A stretch of 32,813 nucleotides of DNA from an uncultured Erysipelotrichaceae bacterium (GCA_944326795.1 CALVFJ010000018.1:1-32813); one strand, 5' to 3'; numbered from the stretch's first letter, positions 15,048-24,482 are shown. Notes: generated by a model from the sequence alone, not told the origin. Numbers and translations are program-made.

Positions 15048-15311
15048 CTATATCTTATGCATGGCATTGAAGATGTCTTCATGCATCACGTGGATGCTCA
15101 AGCCTTGCTGTTGGCCTTTCTGTTCCAATAAGTCAATAAAATCAGCGAAGCCTTCATTAGCAACTTCGCAAACCATGATCATCGTAAACATCTCACTTAA
15201 TACGGTCTGTGAAACTTCTACGATATTAGCATTACGATCAGCACATTCTTTAGCTACAAAAGCCAAGATTCCTGGTCGATCCTTTCCTACTACTGATATT
15301 ATCGCTCTCAT
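15048..15311 (-). CDS. UPF0237 family ACT-domain protein
   Basis: 87 residues making up a single ACT domain: RAIISVVGKDRPGILAFVAK at the start (glycine and proline of the ligand loop), then NIVEVSQTVLSEMFTMIMV. Related to GcvR-like regulatory proteins but with no DNA-binding part, so it probably acts on a partner protein, most likely the UPF0210 protein encoded 10 bases downstream. The ribosome site AAGGAGG is strong. It starts 11 bases after the lipoprotein gene. Confidence 0.95.
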   Translation of the reverse strand: MRAIISVVGKDRPGILAFVAKECADRNANIVEVSQTVLSEMFTMIMVCEVANEGFADFIDLLEQKGQQQGLSIHVMHEDIFNAMHKI

Positions 15312-15322
15312 ATTTTTCCTCC

Positions 15323-16351
15323 TTATGCCTTTGGCATCTCATTTATTCCTACAAAAGAAAGCTCAGCAAGATAACTCACCTTTGCTTCTTCGATCTTGGT
15401 CAATTCGGTTTCTGAACATGTACCTAAGCTTTGCGCATTGCTAAAATCATAGGTACATGCATTGTATCCCCCAACATTGCTTTGCCAGTTATAAGTATAT
15501 GCACTTTGACCTTTGATATAAGTGAACAAGTAATTATTAAAATCAAAGATATAGCTCTCATTGCCATTAAAATCCAAAATAAACTGGCCATAATCATCGA
15601 TCGCATAGCCAAGCTGCTCGATCAAAGCATATTTAAATTCTTCCAAGGTCATGTTTTCTTTTAGATCATCAAGATTGATATATAAACTATAATCTTCAGG
15701 AAGTTTCAAGCTTGTTTGACCGATATCCACATAAGAGCTTTCATATTCATATTTTCCACTATACTCGATATTGCCGCTATTTATCGTATAATCGATCGTC
15801 AAATGTTGTGATCTTAATGTATCTTCACGGATCTCAATGATCAGTTCATTTGTTAGCTTATTGACTTTGGTAACATCTAAACCATTTTGATTTAAGATAT
15901 TTGCACAAGTTTCTTCATTTAATACGATATTTAGCTTATCGCCATTCTTAGTGATCGAAGAGATATCTTCTATCGTAAAGTATAGATCGTTCATATTGCT
16001 AAGATCACTAGTAAATGTAGTATAGGTCTTGCTGCCATCTAGATTATCATAATAAATATTTCCATCAACGATATATATCGATGATGTGCCCATATTTTCG
16101 CCATCAATATAAGTGGTACTGCTGATCATTGCTTGGCCATCATCATAATCGCTAGCTGTTGAAACCTTATACTCTAATTCGTTATCAATTACAAGCAGTG
16201 ATTGTGCATCATTATGATAATTTGTCAATGTTCCAGCTTTATCATAAGCCTGTTGAAATTCTGCATATAAGGAACTATCTGTTTTTTGTTGGCTGCATGC
16301 CGTAATGCCCATCAACACCAATATGCTCAGCAGCAATTTAATCAATTTCAT
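15323..16351 (-). CDS. Putative lipoprotein of unknown function
   Basis: 342 residues from the chosen start. A lipoprotein signal peptide (KLIKLLLSILVLMGITAC) ends with the lipobox cysteine C19, so the mature protein should be anchored to the outer face of the membrane. The rest is rich in beta strands, with Asp, Tyr, Ser and Thr abundant (IYIVDGNIYYDNLDGSKTY is typical), but no family is recognised. An in-frame ATG at 16372 lies 7 codons upstream, but the signal peptide starts properly at 16351. The gene overlaps the preceding lipoprotein gene by 14 bases. Confidence 0.8.
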   Translation of the reverse strand: MKLIKLLLSILVLMGITACSQQKTDSSLYAEFQQAYDKAGTLTNYHNDAQSLLVIDNELEYKVSTASDYDDGQAMISSTTYIDGENMGTSSIYIVDGNIYYDNLDGSKTYTTFTSDLSNMNDLYFTIEDISSITKNGDKLNIVLNEETCANILNQNGLDVTKVNKLTNELIIEIREDTLRSQHLTIDYTINSGNIEYSGKYEYESSYVDIGQTSLKLPEDYSLYINLDDLKENMTLEEFKYALIEQLGYAIDDYGQFILDFNGNESYIFDFNNYLFTYIKGQSAYTYNWQSNVGGYNACTYDFSNAQSLGTCSETELTKIEEAKVSYLAELSFVGINEMPKA

Positions 16352-17522
16352 ATATATCACTAAACCTTTCAAACTCTTTATAAGTCAAAGCAATCGCACT
16401 TCCATGCTTGACATTGGTTATTGAACTTACCATTTCATGGCTAATATCTGCAAAATCATGTTCCCGAAAATTCTGAAACCACAAGGCTTTGAACTGCATC
16501 CTGGTATAATCATCATAATATAAGATACAACTATATCCTCTATCAATGATAAAAGGCCCTTCGCTTTGGTGACCAGTAATATAATCCATATTAAACTTGT
16601 CAAAGCCCAAATAATCTGTATCACTATAACCTACGAATAGCCGACTATATTCTTCCATCGGCTCCCGTTCATCTTTTAAAACGATATTATACTCATATCC
16701 ATCTTTATATATCGTTCCATCGATTACCGGAAAACCGGTATCTAATAACAATTTAGGATAACTGATATCATTTAGATCATTTGAATAATTATAGTACATA
16801 CCATTATCTGTTGGAGAGCTCCAATAAATCACATATTTATCAATGATACGATCATAAAATCCTTCAGGGGCCCACGCCTGTTCTTCACTCATCGATAAAT
16901 CCGAACTGCTGGCATTTACTTGTAATAATCGTTCATTGGTAAATTCAACAAAATCTTGTGTATCCCATACATAAATGCTGTCGGTATCATAACCTTGGGT
17001 TGCTAAAAGATAAAATCCACCATTTTTATTACGAATCACGCTCGGATCTCGCAATGATCTTGTCCCGATCGTTGGTTTTAATACGCTTTGCTGATCATTT
17101 AATTCAAACCAAAGCAAGCCATCATATGTATAAGCTAACTTTAAACTTTCATCATCATTGGAAAAATAGGTGATCAAATAGCCATGCAGATCATCTAAAA
17201 GACAAATATTGGCAAACTCATACTGCTGATCATCGATGAGCGCTTTTAAGATGATATGTTCATATTCAGCGGCATCTTCTTGTTTTAATAGTTTGCCATC
17301 GATGATGGTTGCTTTTCCATCCGCAATTTCCCAGGTAATATCCTTGTCCTCATATCTGGTTGTTAGCTGAGTACCGTTAAAGATAAAACTATCCAAATAC
17401 TGATCAAGATATTGATAAGTACTGTCTACTTCTTTTTTTTCAACGCTTATTTCTGTTGGCTGGATGCTATCTTGCGTACATCCGGTTAACAATAATATCA
17501 GTATCAATAAAATCTTTATCAT
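16338..17522 (-). CDS. Lipoprotein with family-43-like glycosidase beta-propeller
   Basis: 394 residues. The signal peptide ends LLLTGC with lipid-anchor cysteine C15. Residues 45-100 (DITWEIADGKATIIDGKLLK) resemble an atrophied bacterial Ig domain. From about 115 on it reads like a GH43 five-bladed propeller, with all three acidic positions visible: D159 in RDPSV (base), D268 in VIDGTIYKDG (pKa modulator) and E321 in SEGPFI (acid). GH43 enzymes cleave arabinose- or xylose-containing glycans, so a cell-surface glycosidase is likely; the substrate is unknown. The ATG at 17522 is chosen because AGGTG is 5 bases upstream; longer starts lie in the promoter. Confidence 0.8.
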   Translation of the reverse strand: MIKILLILILLLTGCTQDSIQPTEISVEKKEVDSTYQYLDQYLDSFIFNGTQLTTRYEDKDITWEIADGKATIIDGKLLKQEDAAEYEHIILKALIDDQQYEFANICLLDDLHGYLITYFSNDDESLKLAYTYDGLLWFELNDQQSVLKPTIGTRSLRDPSVIRNKNGGFYLLATQGYDTDSIYVWDTQDFVEFTNERLLQVNASSSDLSMSEEQAWAPEGFYDRIIDKYVIYWSSPTDNGMYYNYSNDLNDISYPKLLLDTGFPVIDGTIYKDGYEYNIVLKDEREPMEEYSRLFVGYSDTDYLGFDKFNMDYITGHQSEGPFIIDRGYSCILYYDDYTRMQFKALWFQNFREHDFADISHEMVSSITNVKHGSAIALTYKEFERFSDIYEID

Positions 17523-17543
17523 CATATCACCTATAACAGCCAT

Positions 17544-17552
17544 ATTATAACA
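17544..17552 (-). promoter_or_regulatory. Extended -10 promoter of the lipoprotein/UPF0210 operon
   Basis: Minus-strand TGTTATAAT, TATAAT (17544-17549) preceded by TG, lies between the rplQ terminator and the first gene. The -35 is poor. Transcription would start near 17537, 15 bases before the ATG. Confidence 0.55.
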
Positions 17553-17559
17553 AGATAAA

Positions 17560-17592
17560 CAAAAAAAATACAGCACCATCATAGTGCTGTAT
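17560..17592 (-). terminator. Terminator of the S10-spc-alpha operon
   Basis: A perfect 9-bp stem ATACAGCAC/GTGCTGTAT (17584-17592 with 17568-17576), 7-base loop, then eight T on the minus strand. It follows rplQ directly and ends the ribosomal superoperon. Confidence 0.92.
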
Positions 17593-17598
17593 CTTATT

Positions 17599-17961
17599 TT
17601 AGATTAATTCGATATAAGCCATTGGCGCATTATCACCACGACGATTGCCAGTCTTAACAACGCGGGTATAACCACCATTGCGGTCCTTATATTTAGGAGC
17701 TACTTCATTGAATAGCTTTTGAAGAACTGTCTGACAAGTTTCTTCATCAGCTACAACGTTACGAATATAGCTAGCAGCAAGTCTTCTAGAATGAAGATCA
17801 CCTTTTTTACCTAAAGTGATCATTTTATCAACAACGCTACGTAGATCTTTTGCTTTAGCTTCAGTTGTTTCGATCTTGCCATATAAGATAACTGATGTAG
17901 CCATATTTCTTAGCATTGCTTTACGATGGTCGGCATTTCTACCAAATTTACGATTCCACAT
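17599..17961 (-). CDS. rplQ: 50S ribosomal protein L17
   Basis: 120 residues, whole-length match to bacterial L17: [20 protein letters not shown] at the start, [20 protein letters not shown] at the end. Last gene of the alpha operon, 21 bases after rpoA, followed at once by a strong terminator. In most Firmicutes the ecfA genes come next; here about 11 kb of other genes intervene. Confidence 0.98.
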   Translation of the reverse strand: MWNRKFGRNADHRKAMLRNMATSVILYGKIETTEAKAKDLRSVVDKMITLGKKGDLHSRRLAASYIRNVVADEETCQTVLQKLFNEVAPKYKDRNGGYTRVVKTGNRRGDNAPMAYIELI

Positions 17962-17982
17962 CTTACATAATTCCTTTCTCTA

Positions 17983-18942
17983 TTATTCAAAAGCTTTGAA
18001 ACTCAAGCCTAATTCCGTAATCTTTTCTTTGACTTCCTTCATAGATTTCTTACCAAGATTACGAACTCGCATCATTTCTTCTTCTGTTTTTTGTGTTAAT
18101 TCATCTACTGTTTGAATACCAGCACGTTTCAAACAGTTATAAGAACGAACTGACAGGTCTAAGTCTTCAATCATCATTGATTGGGTCTTATGTACAACCT
18201 CGCCATTTGATTCTTTCATGATTGAATCAATATCATTAACTTCTTCACGCACACTTGTGATGATATCTAAGTGATCAATCAGGATTCTTGCAGCCAATGA
18301 AATTGACATCTGAGGAGTAATTGAACCATCTGTATAAATTTCCATGATCAAACGGTCATATTTTGCATCTTGACCTACACGTGTTGGCTCTACTTCATAA
18401 GCAACACGTTTGATTGGTGTATAGATTGAATCGGTATAAACCGTTCCAATGCTTGTAGAAGATCCTTGATATAATTGTTTGTTGCCGTCGCTGCTAACAT
18501 ATCCGCGGCCATTACGGCATTTCAATTCCATCTCTAATACACCATCTTTTTCAACATGAGCGATTACATGATCTTTATTTAAGATTTCAACGCTTTCAGG
18601 ACAGATGATATCACCGGCTGTTACCGTGCAAGGTCCTTTAGCAGAAATTCTCAACGTATAAATTTCATCATCTTCGATCTTCATGATTAGATCTTTGATG
18701 TTAAGAACGATCATGGCTACATCTTCTCTTACACCAGCAATGGTGGTAAATTCATGATACACTCCATCAGCTTTGATCGAGAAAACAGCAGCTCCTGGTA
18801 ATGATGATAGTAATACTCTTCTTAAAGCATTGCCAATCGTCGTACCAAAACCTCTTTCTAGAGGTTCTAGCACGAACTTACCATAATTATCTGATTCAAC
18901 GTATTCTTTTACTTCAAAGTGTGCACGTTCAAATTTTTGCAT
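17983..18942 (-). CDS. rpoA: DNA-directed RNA polymerase alpha subunit
   Basis: 319 residues. The N-terminal assembly domain (KFVLEPLERGFGTTIGNALR, with RRVLLSSLPGAAV) and the C-terminal domain that contacts UP elements and activators (IEDLDLSVRSYNCLKRAGI with RNLGKKSMKEVKEKI) are both complete. It lies between rpsK and rplQ in the usual order. Confidence 0.98.
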   Translation of the reverse strand: MQKFERAHFEVKEYVESDNYGKFVLEPLERGFGTTIGNALRRVLLSSLPGAAVFSIKADGVYHEFTTIAGVREDVAMIVLNIKDLIMKIEDDEIYTLRISAKGPCTVTAGDIICPESVEILNKDHVIAHVEKDGVLEMELKCRNGRGYVSSDGNKQLYQGSSTSIGTVYTDSIYTPIKRVAYEVEPTRVGQDAKYDRLIMEIYTDGSITPQMSISLAARILIDHLDIITSVREEVNDIDSIMKESNGEVVHKTQSMMIEDLDLSVRSYNCLKRAGIQTVDELTQKTEEEMMRVRNLGKKSMKEVKEKITELGLSFKAFE

Positions 18943-18965
18943 TCAATTCCCTCCTTATGGGTTGA

Positions 18966-19355
18966 TTAACCACGTGGTCTTTTTGGTGGACGGCATCCGT
19001 TATGTGGAATTGGAGTTACATCATTGATTACTGTAATTTCCAAACCAGCTGTTTGTAATGATCTAACAGCAGCTTCACGACCTGGACCAGGTCCTTTAAC
19101 ATTTACTTCTACTGTTTTCATTCCGTGATCAACTGCTGCTTTACCAGCTGCTTCTGCAGCCATCTGTGCTGCATATGGAGTTGATTTACGAGAACCTTTG
19201 AAACCTAATGCACCAGCACTAGACCAAGCTACTGCATTTCCTTTTTCATCAGTAATAGTCACGATAGTGTTATTAAATGTTGAATGGATATGAGCAGTAC
19301 CTTTAGCTATATTCTTACGCACACGTTTTTTACGTGCAGTTGTTTTAGTTGCCAT
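18966..19355 (-). CDS. rpsK: 30S ribosomal protein S11
   Basis: 129 residues ending in the conserved [12 protein letters not shown]. The middle [18 protein letters not shown] and [14 protein letters not shown] are family signatures. S11 forms part of the 30S platform. It lies 22 bases after rpsM. Confidence 0.98.
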   Translation of the reverse strand: MATKTTARKKRVRKNIAKGTAHIHSTFNNTIVTITDEKGNAVAWSSAGALGFKGSRKSTPYAAQMAAEAAGKAAVDHGMKTVEVNVKGPGPGREAAVRSLQTAGLEITVINDVTPIPHNGCRPPKRPRG

Positions 19356-19377
19356 AATTAATTTATCCTCCTACCGC

Positions 19378-19743
19378 TTATTTCTTCTTGTTAGCTACAG
19401 TACGACGTGGTCCTTTACGTGTACGAGCATTAGTTTTTGTACGTTGTCCGCGCACAGGAAGTCCTCTTCTATGACGAATTCCTCTATAGCATCCGATTTC
19501 CATCAAACGCTTGATGTTTAATTGAGTTTCACGACGAAGATCACCTTCAACCTTGATCTGATCGATATGTTGACGGATCAAAGTTTCTTGTTCATCGGTT
19601 AGATCCTTTACTCTGATATCTTCGCTGATTCCACAATCAGCTAATACTTTTTTACTTGTTGCTAATCCAATTCCATAGATATAAGTTAGTGATACCACTA
19701 CACGTTTATCGCGTGGAATATCTACACCAGCTATACGAGCCAT
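19378..19743 (-). CDS. rpsM: 30S ribosomal protein S13
   Basis: 121 residues: [20 protein letters not shown] start, [20 protein letters not shown] signature and a basic lysine-rich tail. S13 sits in the head of the 30S subunit and makes intersubunit bridges. It lies 20 bases after rpmJ. Confidence 0.98.
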   Translation of the reverse strand: MARIAGVDIPRDKRVVVSLTYIYGIGLATSKKVLADCGISEDIRVKDLTDEQETLIRQHIDQIKVEGDLRRETQLNIKRLMEIGCYRGIRHRRGLPVRGQRTKTNARTRKGPRRTVANKKK

Positions 19744-19763
19744 ATTCTTTAAATCCTCCTAGT

Positions 19764-19880
19764 TTAGTTTCCTTGTCTTTGTTTATGCTTAGGGTTTTCA
19801 CAAATTACCATAACGGTACCTTTGCGCTTGATAATACGACACTTATCACAAATTGGTTTGACTGATGGTCTTACTTTCAT
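19764..19880 (-). CDS. rpmJ: 50S ribosomal protein L36 (zinc-binding type)
   Basis: A 38-residue gene in its usual place between infA and rpsM. The protein begins [20 protein letters not shown] and ends [12 protein letters not shown]. The zinc ligands are C11, C14, C27 and H32, so this is the zinc-dependent (C+) form, not the zinc-independent paralogue. A good ribosome site (TTGGAGG) lies upstream of the ATG at 19880. Confidence 0.97.
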   Translation of the reverse strand: MKVRPSVKPICDKCRIIKRKGTVMVICENPKHKQRQGN

Positions 19881-19904
19881 GTGTTCTTACCTCCAAGACT
19901 CTTT

Positions 19905-20123
19905 CTATTTATGTCTGTATGTTATACGCCCACGTGTTAGATCATATGGTGAAATCTCTACAGTAACTCTATCTCCCGGTAAAATGCGAATGTAATTCAT
20001 ACGGATTTTACCAGCAACGTGAGCAAGAATTACATGACCATTCTCTAATTTCACCTTAAATTTTGCATCAGGAAGTGTATCCTCAACAATTCCATCAATT
20101 TCAATGACATCTTGTTTTCCCAT
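19905..20123 (-). CDS. infA: Translation initiation factor IF-1
   Basis: 72 residues, a single S1/OB fold: [20 protein letters not shown] to the end RGRITYRHK. An in-frame ATG 7 codons earlier is rejected because AAAGGA is properly spaced before the ATG at 20123, and the family starts here. In most Firmicutes map (methionine aminopeptidase) lies between adk and infA. Here the 72-base gap holds only a long hairpin. Confidence 0.97.
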   Translation of the reverse strand: MGKQDVIEIDGIVEDTLPDAKFKVKLENGHVILAHVAGKIRMNYIRILPGDRVTVEISPYDLTRGRITYRHK

Positions 20124-20148
20124 TAAAATATCCTTTCTAAACATCGTA

Positions 20149-20180
20149 CGTTTATGGCAAGCCTTTGCCCACCATAAACG
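20149..20180 (-). promoter_or_regulatory. 14-bp stem-loop between adk and infA
   Basis: CGTTTATGG pairs perfectly with CCATAAACG and the stem continues with TGGGC/GCTTG (three G-U pairs) to a 4-base AAAG loop. No T-run follows, so it is not a typical terminator. It may be an RNA-processing or stability element, or a partial attenuator ahead of infA. Confidence 0.5.
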
Positions 20181-20195
20181 CTAATGTTCTATTCG

Positions 20196-20846
20196 TTAAG
20201 AAGCCTTACCTAAAGCATCCTTGATGCTGTTCCAAACTTCATTTGGCGCTACGCTAGCATCAATATTAACTACGATACCTTTTTTAGAATACATATCTAA
20301 AGCTGGTTTCGTATTCTTTTCATGTTCGCTCAACCGAACTTTTAGTTGTTCAACAGTATCATCGCTTCTTTGAACAAGTTTAGAACCACAGTGATCGCAA
20401 ATGTCATCAACTTTTGGTCGATTGTTCTTGATGTGATAAGTAGCTTTGCAGTTGCTGCAAACTCTTCTTCCCGTAATACGATCAGCCAAAGCATCGAAAT
20501 TTACTTCAAGATTAATTACTTTTTCAATTGGCTTATTAAGCTCATTGCAAATGGCCTCTAAAGCTTCCGCTTGATTTAGGGTTCTTGGATAACCATCCAT
20601 CAAGAAACCATTTTGGCAATCATCCTGTTGCAAACGTTCTTTGACCATACCGTTAACAACTTCATCAGGAACTAATTTGCCCTGATCCATCAATATCTTA
20701 GCTTGTTTTCCAAGCTCAGTTTTATTCTTAACATTTTCCCTTAACATATCGCCTGTCGAAATATGCGGAATATTATATTCGGATACGATATATTCAGACA
20801 TTGTTCCTTTACCGCTTCCGGCAGGTCCCATGATCAAAATATTCAT
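20196..20846 (-). CDS. adk: Adenylate kinase (zinc-LID type)
   Basis: 216 residues. Interconverts ATP + AMP and 2 ADP. P-loop GPAGSGKGT (7-15), AMP-binding STGDMLR, FLMDGYPRT, and a LID with four cysteines (CSNC..., then CDHC), the zinc-binding form typical of Gram-positives. It follows secY by 9 bases, the standard secY-adk arrangement. Confidence 0.98.
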   Translation of the reverse strand: MNILIMGPAGSGKGTMSEYIVSEYNIPHISTGDMLRENVKNKTELGKQAKILMDQGKLVPDEVVNGMVKERLQQDDCQNGFLMDGYPRTLNQAEALEAICNELNKPIEKVINLEVNFDALADRITGRRVCSNCKATYHIKNNRPKVDDICDHCGSKLVQRSDDTVEQLKVRLSEHEKNTKPALDMYSKKGIVVNIDASVAPNEVWNSIKDALGKAS

Positions 20847-20855
20847 AACGACCCC

Positions 20856-22139
20856 CTATTTTAAAAATCCGTGATATTGCTTTTGCGTAAGTTGTCCTTT
20901 TAACTGTGACATCGTTTCCATTGCAACACCAACTACGATTATGATTCCAGTACCACCTAATGAAGTAGATGCAGGTAGATTTGTTACCATTGGTAACAGA
21001 TATGGAATAACTGCAATTACCATCAACGCGATAGCACCTAATACGGTAATCCTATTTAATACTTTCTTCAAATATTCTTTAGTTTCGTTACCAGGTCTAA
21101 CACCAGGAATGTAAGCACCAGATTTATTTAAATTTTCTGCAATCTGATCAGGATTAACCTGCATATTAGTATAGAAGAAAGTAAACAATACAGTAAGCAC
21201 TGCATATAATGCCAAACCAAATGGCTTGCTCAAGCTTAAGAAATTACTTAAGCTTTGATATGCTTCCTGATTGATAAAACTCAAAATAATTTGAGGTGAT
21301 GTTATGATTGCTTGTGCAAAGATAACGGGGATAACGCTTGCAGAATTTATTTTCAATGGTAAGAAATTCATATTATTATTAGCGTGAGCCACTGAACTAT
21401 TCGTATATTGAATAGGGATCTTTCTCACCGCTAATTGCATGATTATGACCAAGATGATGATCAGTAAGTTAACGATCAAATATAATACGAATTGGATCAA
21501 GCCGTTAAACATTGCTGTTTGATTGCTAGTATCAACCAATACATTATATACTTGCGCATAATTGAAAGGCATATTCGACACGATACCTGCAAAGATAATA
21601 ATGGAAATACCATTACCTATGCCCTTCTGACTAATTCTGTCACCGATCCATAACAAGAACATCGTACCTGCTGTTAATACGGTTGCCGTATATAGATAAG
21701 TTCCGATATCACTTGCTGTCATGACATGATAAAGATTATCAAAGCTCATGACCATCGTAAATGACTGAATAAATGACAAAATAACGCCTAAATAGCGAGT
21801 TATCTTATCTAATTTTACTCTTCCAGTTTGTCCTGATTTTGAAAGTTCTGACAAATATGGAATAACATCCATGCTCAACAATTGAATAACGATAGATGCT
21901 GTAATGTATGGACCAACACCCATGGCAAAGATGCTTAATCTTTCCAAGGTACCTCCACCTAACAGATTCATCATATTCAAGATTGAATTACTTCCAATAC
22001 TAGCTGACAATAAATCAGCATCTACGCCTGGAACCGGTATGCTTGATCCCAGGCTATAGATAAATAACATTGCAAGTGTGAATAAGATCTTACCTCTAAT
22101 TTCCTTGTTTTTAAACAAGTTTAAAAAGGTTTGGATCAT
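20856..22139 (-). CDS. secY: Protein translocase subunit SecY
   Basis: 427 residues with ten hydrophobic segments. It forms the protein-conducting channel of the Sec system. The plug region SIPVPGVDADLL, the signature MGVGPYITASIVIQLL and the cytoplasmic loop with PGVRPGNETKEYL are all present. It begins 1 base after rplO, so its translation is probably coupled to it. Confidence 0.98.
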   Translation of the reverse strand: MIQTFLNLFKNKEIRGKILFTLAMLFIYSLGSSIPVPGVDADLLSASIGSNSILNMMNLLGGGTLERLSIFAMGVGPYITASIVIQLLSMDVIPYLSELSKSGQTGRVKLDKITRYLGVILSFIQSFTMVMSFDNLYHVMTASDIGTYLYTATVLTAGTMFLLWIGDRISQKGIGNGISIIIFAGIVSNMPFNYAQVYNVLVDTSNQTAMFNGLIQFVLYLIVNLLIIILVIIMQLAVRKIPIQYTNSSVAHANNNMNFLPLKINSASVIPVIFAQAIITSPQIILSFINQEAYQSLSNFLSLSKPFGLALYAVLTVLFTFFYTNMQVNPDQIAENLNKSGAYIPGVRPGNETKEYLKKVLNRITVLGAIALMVIAVIPYLLPMVTNLPASTSLGGTGIIIVVGVAMETMSQLKGQLTQKQYHGFLK

Positions 22140-22140
22140 A

Positions 22141-22581
22141 TTAGATCACCTCTACTTTTCCGCCTGCTTTTTCTATGCTTTCTTTGGCAGTAGCTGAGAA
22201 TTTGTTAGCTTGAACTGTCAATTTCTTGGTTAATTCACCACAGCCTAATACTTTAAAGCCGTCTAACTTTTTCTTTAGCATTCCTGCTTCTTTCAATGTT
22301 TCAAAGTTTACAACTGCACCATCTTCAAATACATTTAAACTTTCCACATTAATGATAGCATATTCTTTGCGTGTATAGTTAGTAAATCCACGCTTTGGAA
22401 TACGTTTATATAGAGGTGTTTGTCCACCTTCGAATCCTAATGCAACTCCGCCACCAGATCTTGCATTTTGACCCTTATGACCTTTACCACTAGTTTTACC
22501 AGTGCCAGATCCATGTCCGCGACCAATACGCTTTCTTACAGAACGAGCACCTTCAGTATATTTCAATTCTTCTAATTTCAT
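22141..22581 (-). CDS. rplO: 50S ribosomal protein L15
   Basis: 146 residues from [20 protein letters not shown], with the glycine-rich [19 protein letters not shown] region that threads into 23S rRNA. The earlier in-frame ATG (22626) is inside rpsE and rejected; AGGAGG lies 11 bases before 22581. Usually rpmD (L30) lies between rpsE and rplO. Here the gap is only 16 bases, so rpmD is absent. Confidence 0.97.
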   Translation of the reverse strand: MKLEELKYTEGARSVRKRIGRGHGSGTGKTSGKGHKGQNARSGGGVALGFEGGQTPLYKRIPKRGFTNYTRKEYAIINVESLNVFEDGAVVNFETLKEAGMLKKKLDGFKVLGCGELTKKLTVQANKFSATAKESIEKAGGKVEVI

Positions 22582-22597
22582 AAAAGTGTGTTCCTCC

Positions 22598-23110
22598 TTA
22601 TCTAATTTCCGTTGTTTTCTTTTCACGCAATTTAGCTACGCTTTCCACCGTTTTTAGATCTTGTAAAGCGGCAACGGTTGCATGAACAACGTTGATTGGG
22701 CGGCGTGAACCGATACATTTAGAAAGAACGTCAGTGATACCTGCAAGTTCTAAAACTGCACGAACAGCACCACCAGCGATAACTCCAGTACCTTCAGCAG
22801 CTGGTTTTAAGAAAACTTCACCAGCACCATAGATACCTGTTACTTCATGAGGAATCGTTCTTCCTTTGTCTACTAATTTAACTTTGAAGACATTTTTCTT
22901 AGCAGCTTCAACTGCTTTTTTGATTGCATCAGGTACTTCGTTAGCTTTGCCAAGTCCATAACCGACACGACCTTTTCTATCTCCAACAACAACTAAGGCA
23001 GAGAAGCGCATACGGCGTCCACCTTTTACAGTTTTGCTGACACGATTAATGACAACGACACGTTCTTCGAATTCTTTTTCTTCACGTACTCTTCTTGGTT
23101 TACGTTCCAT
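22598..23110 (-). CDS. rpsE: 30S ribosomal protein S5
   Basis: 170 residues. The N-terminal RNA-binding part ([20 protein letters not shown]) and the C-terminal fold ([35 protein letters not shown]) are complete. S5 shapes the mRNA entry and decoding accuracy. It is followed directly by rplO, without rpmD. Confidence 0.98.
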   Translation of the reverse strand: MERKPRRVREEKEFEERVVVINRVSKTVKGGRRMRFSALVVVGDRKGRVGYGLGKANEVPDAIKKAVEAAKKNVFKVKLVDKGRTIPHEVTGIYGAGEVFLKPAAEGTGVIAGGAVRAVLELAGITDVLSKCIGSRRPINVVHATVAALQDLKTVESVAKLREKKTTEIR

Positions 23111-23124
23111 TTTTTGCTCCTTCC

Positions 23125-23481
23125 TTAGAATTTAAGTCCAGCTTCTCTAGCAGCATCTGCTAAAGCTTGGACACGGCCATGGTATACATAACCACCACGG
23201 TCAAATACAACGGTTGTAATGTTCTTTTCAGCACATCTTTTAGCAATTTCAGCACCAACAGCCTTAGCTGCTTCAATGTTGCCGCCATTTGCTAATTTCA
23301 TATCAACGCTTGATGCACTAACCAATGTAGTTTGATTTACATCATCGATAACTTGAACATGAATGTGGCTATTTGATCTGAACACATTAAGTCTAGGACA
23401 TTCAGGAGTTCCACTAACTTTTCTGCGAACACGAGCATGACGACGTTGTCTTTCTTGATTCTTATTTGTTTTCTTAAGCAT
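23125..23481 (-). CDS. rplR: 50S ribosomal protein L18
   Basis: 118 residues. The start [17 protein letters not shown] and the end [13 protein letters not shown] are typical. L18 binds 5S rRNA together with L5. In its normal place between rplF and rpsE. Confidence 0.98.
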   Translation of the reverse strand: MLKKTNKNQERQRRHARVRRKVSGTPECPRLNVFRSNSHIHVQVIDDVNQTTLVSASSVDMKLANGGNIEAAKAVGAEIAKRCAEKNITTVVFDRGGYVYHGRVQALADAAREAGLKF

Positions 23482-23496
23482 AGTTTATCTCCTTTC

Positions 23497-24042
23497 CTAT
23501 TTCTTACCAGCCGTTTTACCTTCTTTACGGCGGATATGTTCACCTTTGTATTTGATACCTTTACCTTTGTATGGTTCAGGTTTACGAGTTGCTCTAACAT
23601 TTGCAGCAAACTCACCTACGCGTTGTTTATCGATACCGCTGATCTTGATTTCAGTAGCAGATGGACAAACAACAGTTAAGCCATCTTCGATTTCAAATTC
23701 AACTGGATGAGAATAACCAACGTTTAAAGTTAATTTCTTTCCGCTTACAGCTGCTCTAAAACCGATACCAACTACTTCTAATTCACGAGTAAATTCTTGG
23801 TGACAACCTTCAACCATGTTGTGAATCAAAGCACGAGTTGTTCCGTGTAATTGTTTAACATGTTTTTCATCATTTGGACGAATAACATTACATACGCCAT
23901 CTTTAACTTCGATAGTTAATAATGGGCTAAATTGACGTGTTAAAGTTCCCTTAGGACCTTTTACAGTCACCTCATTGCCTGGAGCTACTACAACTTCAAC
24001 GCCCTCAGGAATGGTAATCGCTTTATTTCCGATACGTGACAT
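23497..24042 (-). CDS. rplF: 50S ribosomal protein L6
   Basis: 181 residues, two related domains: MSRIGNKAITIPEGVEV and the C-terminal signature PEPYKGKGIKYKGEHIRRKE. L6 lies near the factor-binding site of the large subunit. It follows rpsH by 23 bases. Confidence 0.98.
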   Translation of the reverse strand: MSRIGNKAITIPEGVEVVVAPGNEVTVKGPKGTLTRQFSPLLTIEVKDGVCNVIRPNDEKHVKQLHGTTRALIHNMVEGCHQEFTRELEVVGIGFRAAVSGKKLTLNVGYSHPVEFEIEDGLTVVCPSATEIKISGIDKQRVGEFAANVRATRKPEPYKGKGIKYKGEHIRRKEGKTAGKK

Positions 24043-24065
24043 TTTCTATTTCCTTTCGTCTTAAA

Positions 24066-24467
24066 TTACCATACGTAAGCGACAACTTCGCCGCCTGCTT
24101 GTTTTGCTCTAGCTTCTTTATCAGTCATCAAACCTTGTGAAGTAGAAATAATCGCAATTCCTAAACCGTTCAAAACGCGAGGAATTGAATTAGCTTTTGT
24201 ATAAACTCTTAAACCAGGTTTACTGATTCTCTTGATACCACTGATAACTTTTTCATCATGTGGACCATATTTTAATGTGATAACAATCTTCTTTTCAGCA
24301 GAAGTTTCGCCTTCAAGCTTATAGTTAGTGATATAACCTTCTTCTTTTAAGATTCTTGCAATTTCAACTTTAACTTTAGAACTAGGTACTTCAACAGCTT
24401 CATGATGAGCTTGAACACCATTTCTAATTCTTGTAAGCATATCTGCAATTGGATCAGTCATATTCAT
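24066..24467 (-). CDS. rpsH: 30S ribosomal protein S8
   Basis: 133 residues: [15 protein letters not shown], then [20 protein letters not shown] and the terminal [10 protein letters not shown]8 binds helix 21 of 16S rRNA early in assembly. In E. coli it represses the spc operon by binding near rplE; whether it does so here cannot be seen. GGAGG lies close before the ATG at 24467. Confidence 0.98.
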   Translation of the reverse strand: MNMTDPIADMLTRIRNGVQAHHEAVEVPSSKVKVEIARILKEEGYITNYKLEGETSAEKKIVITLKYGPHDEKVISGIKRISKPGLRVYTKANSIPRVLNGLGIAIISTSQGLMTDKEARAKQAGGEVVAYVW

Positions 24468-24482
24468 AAATTAACCTCCTCC

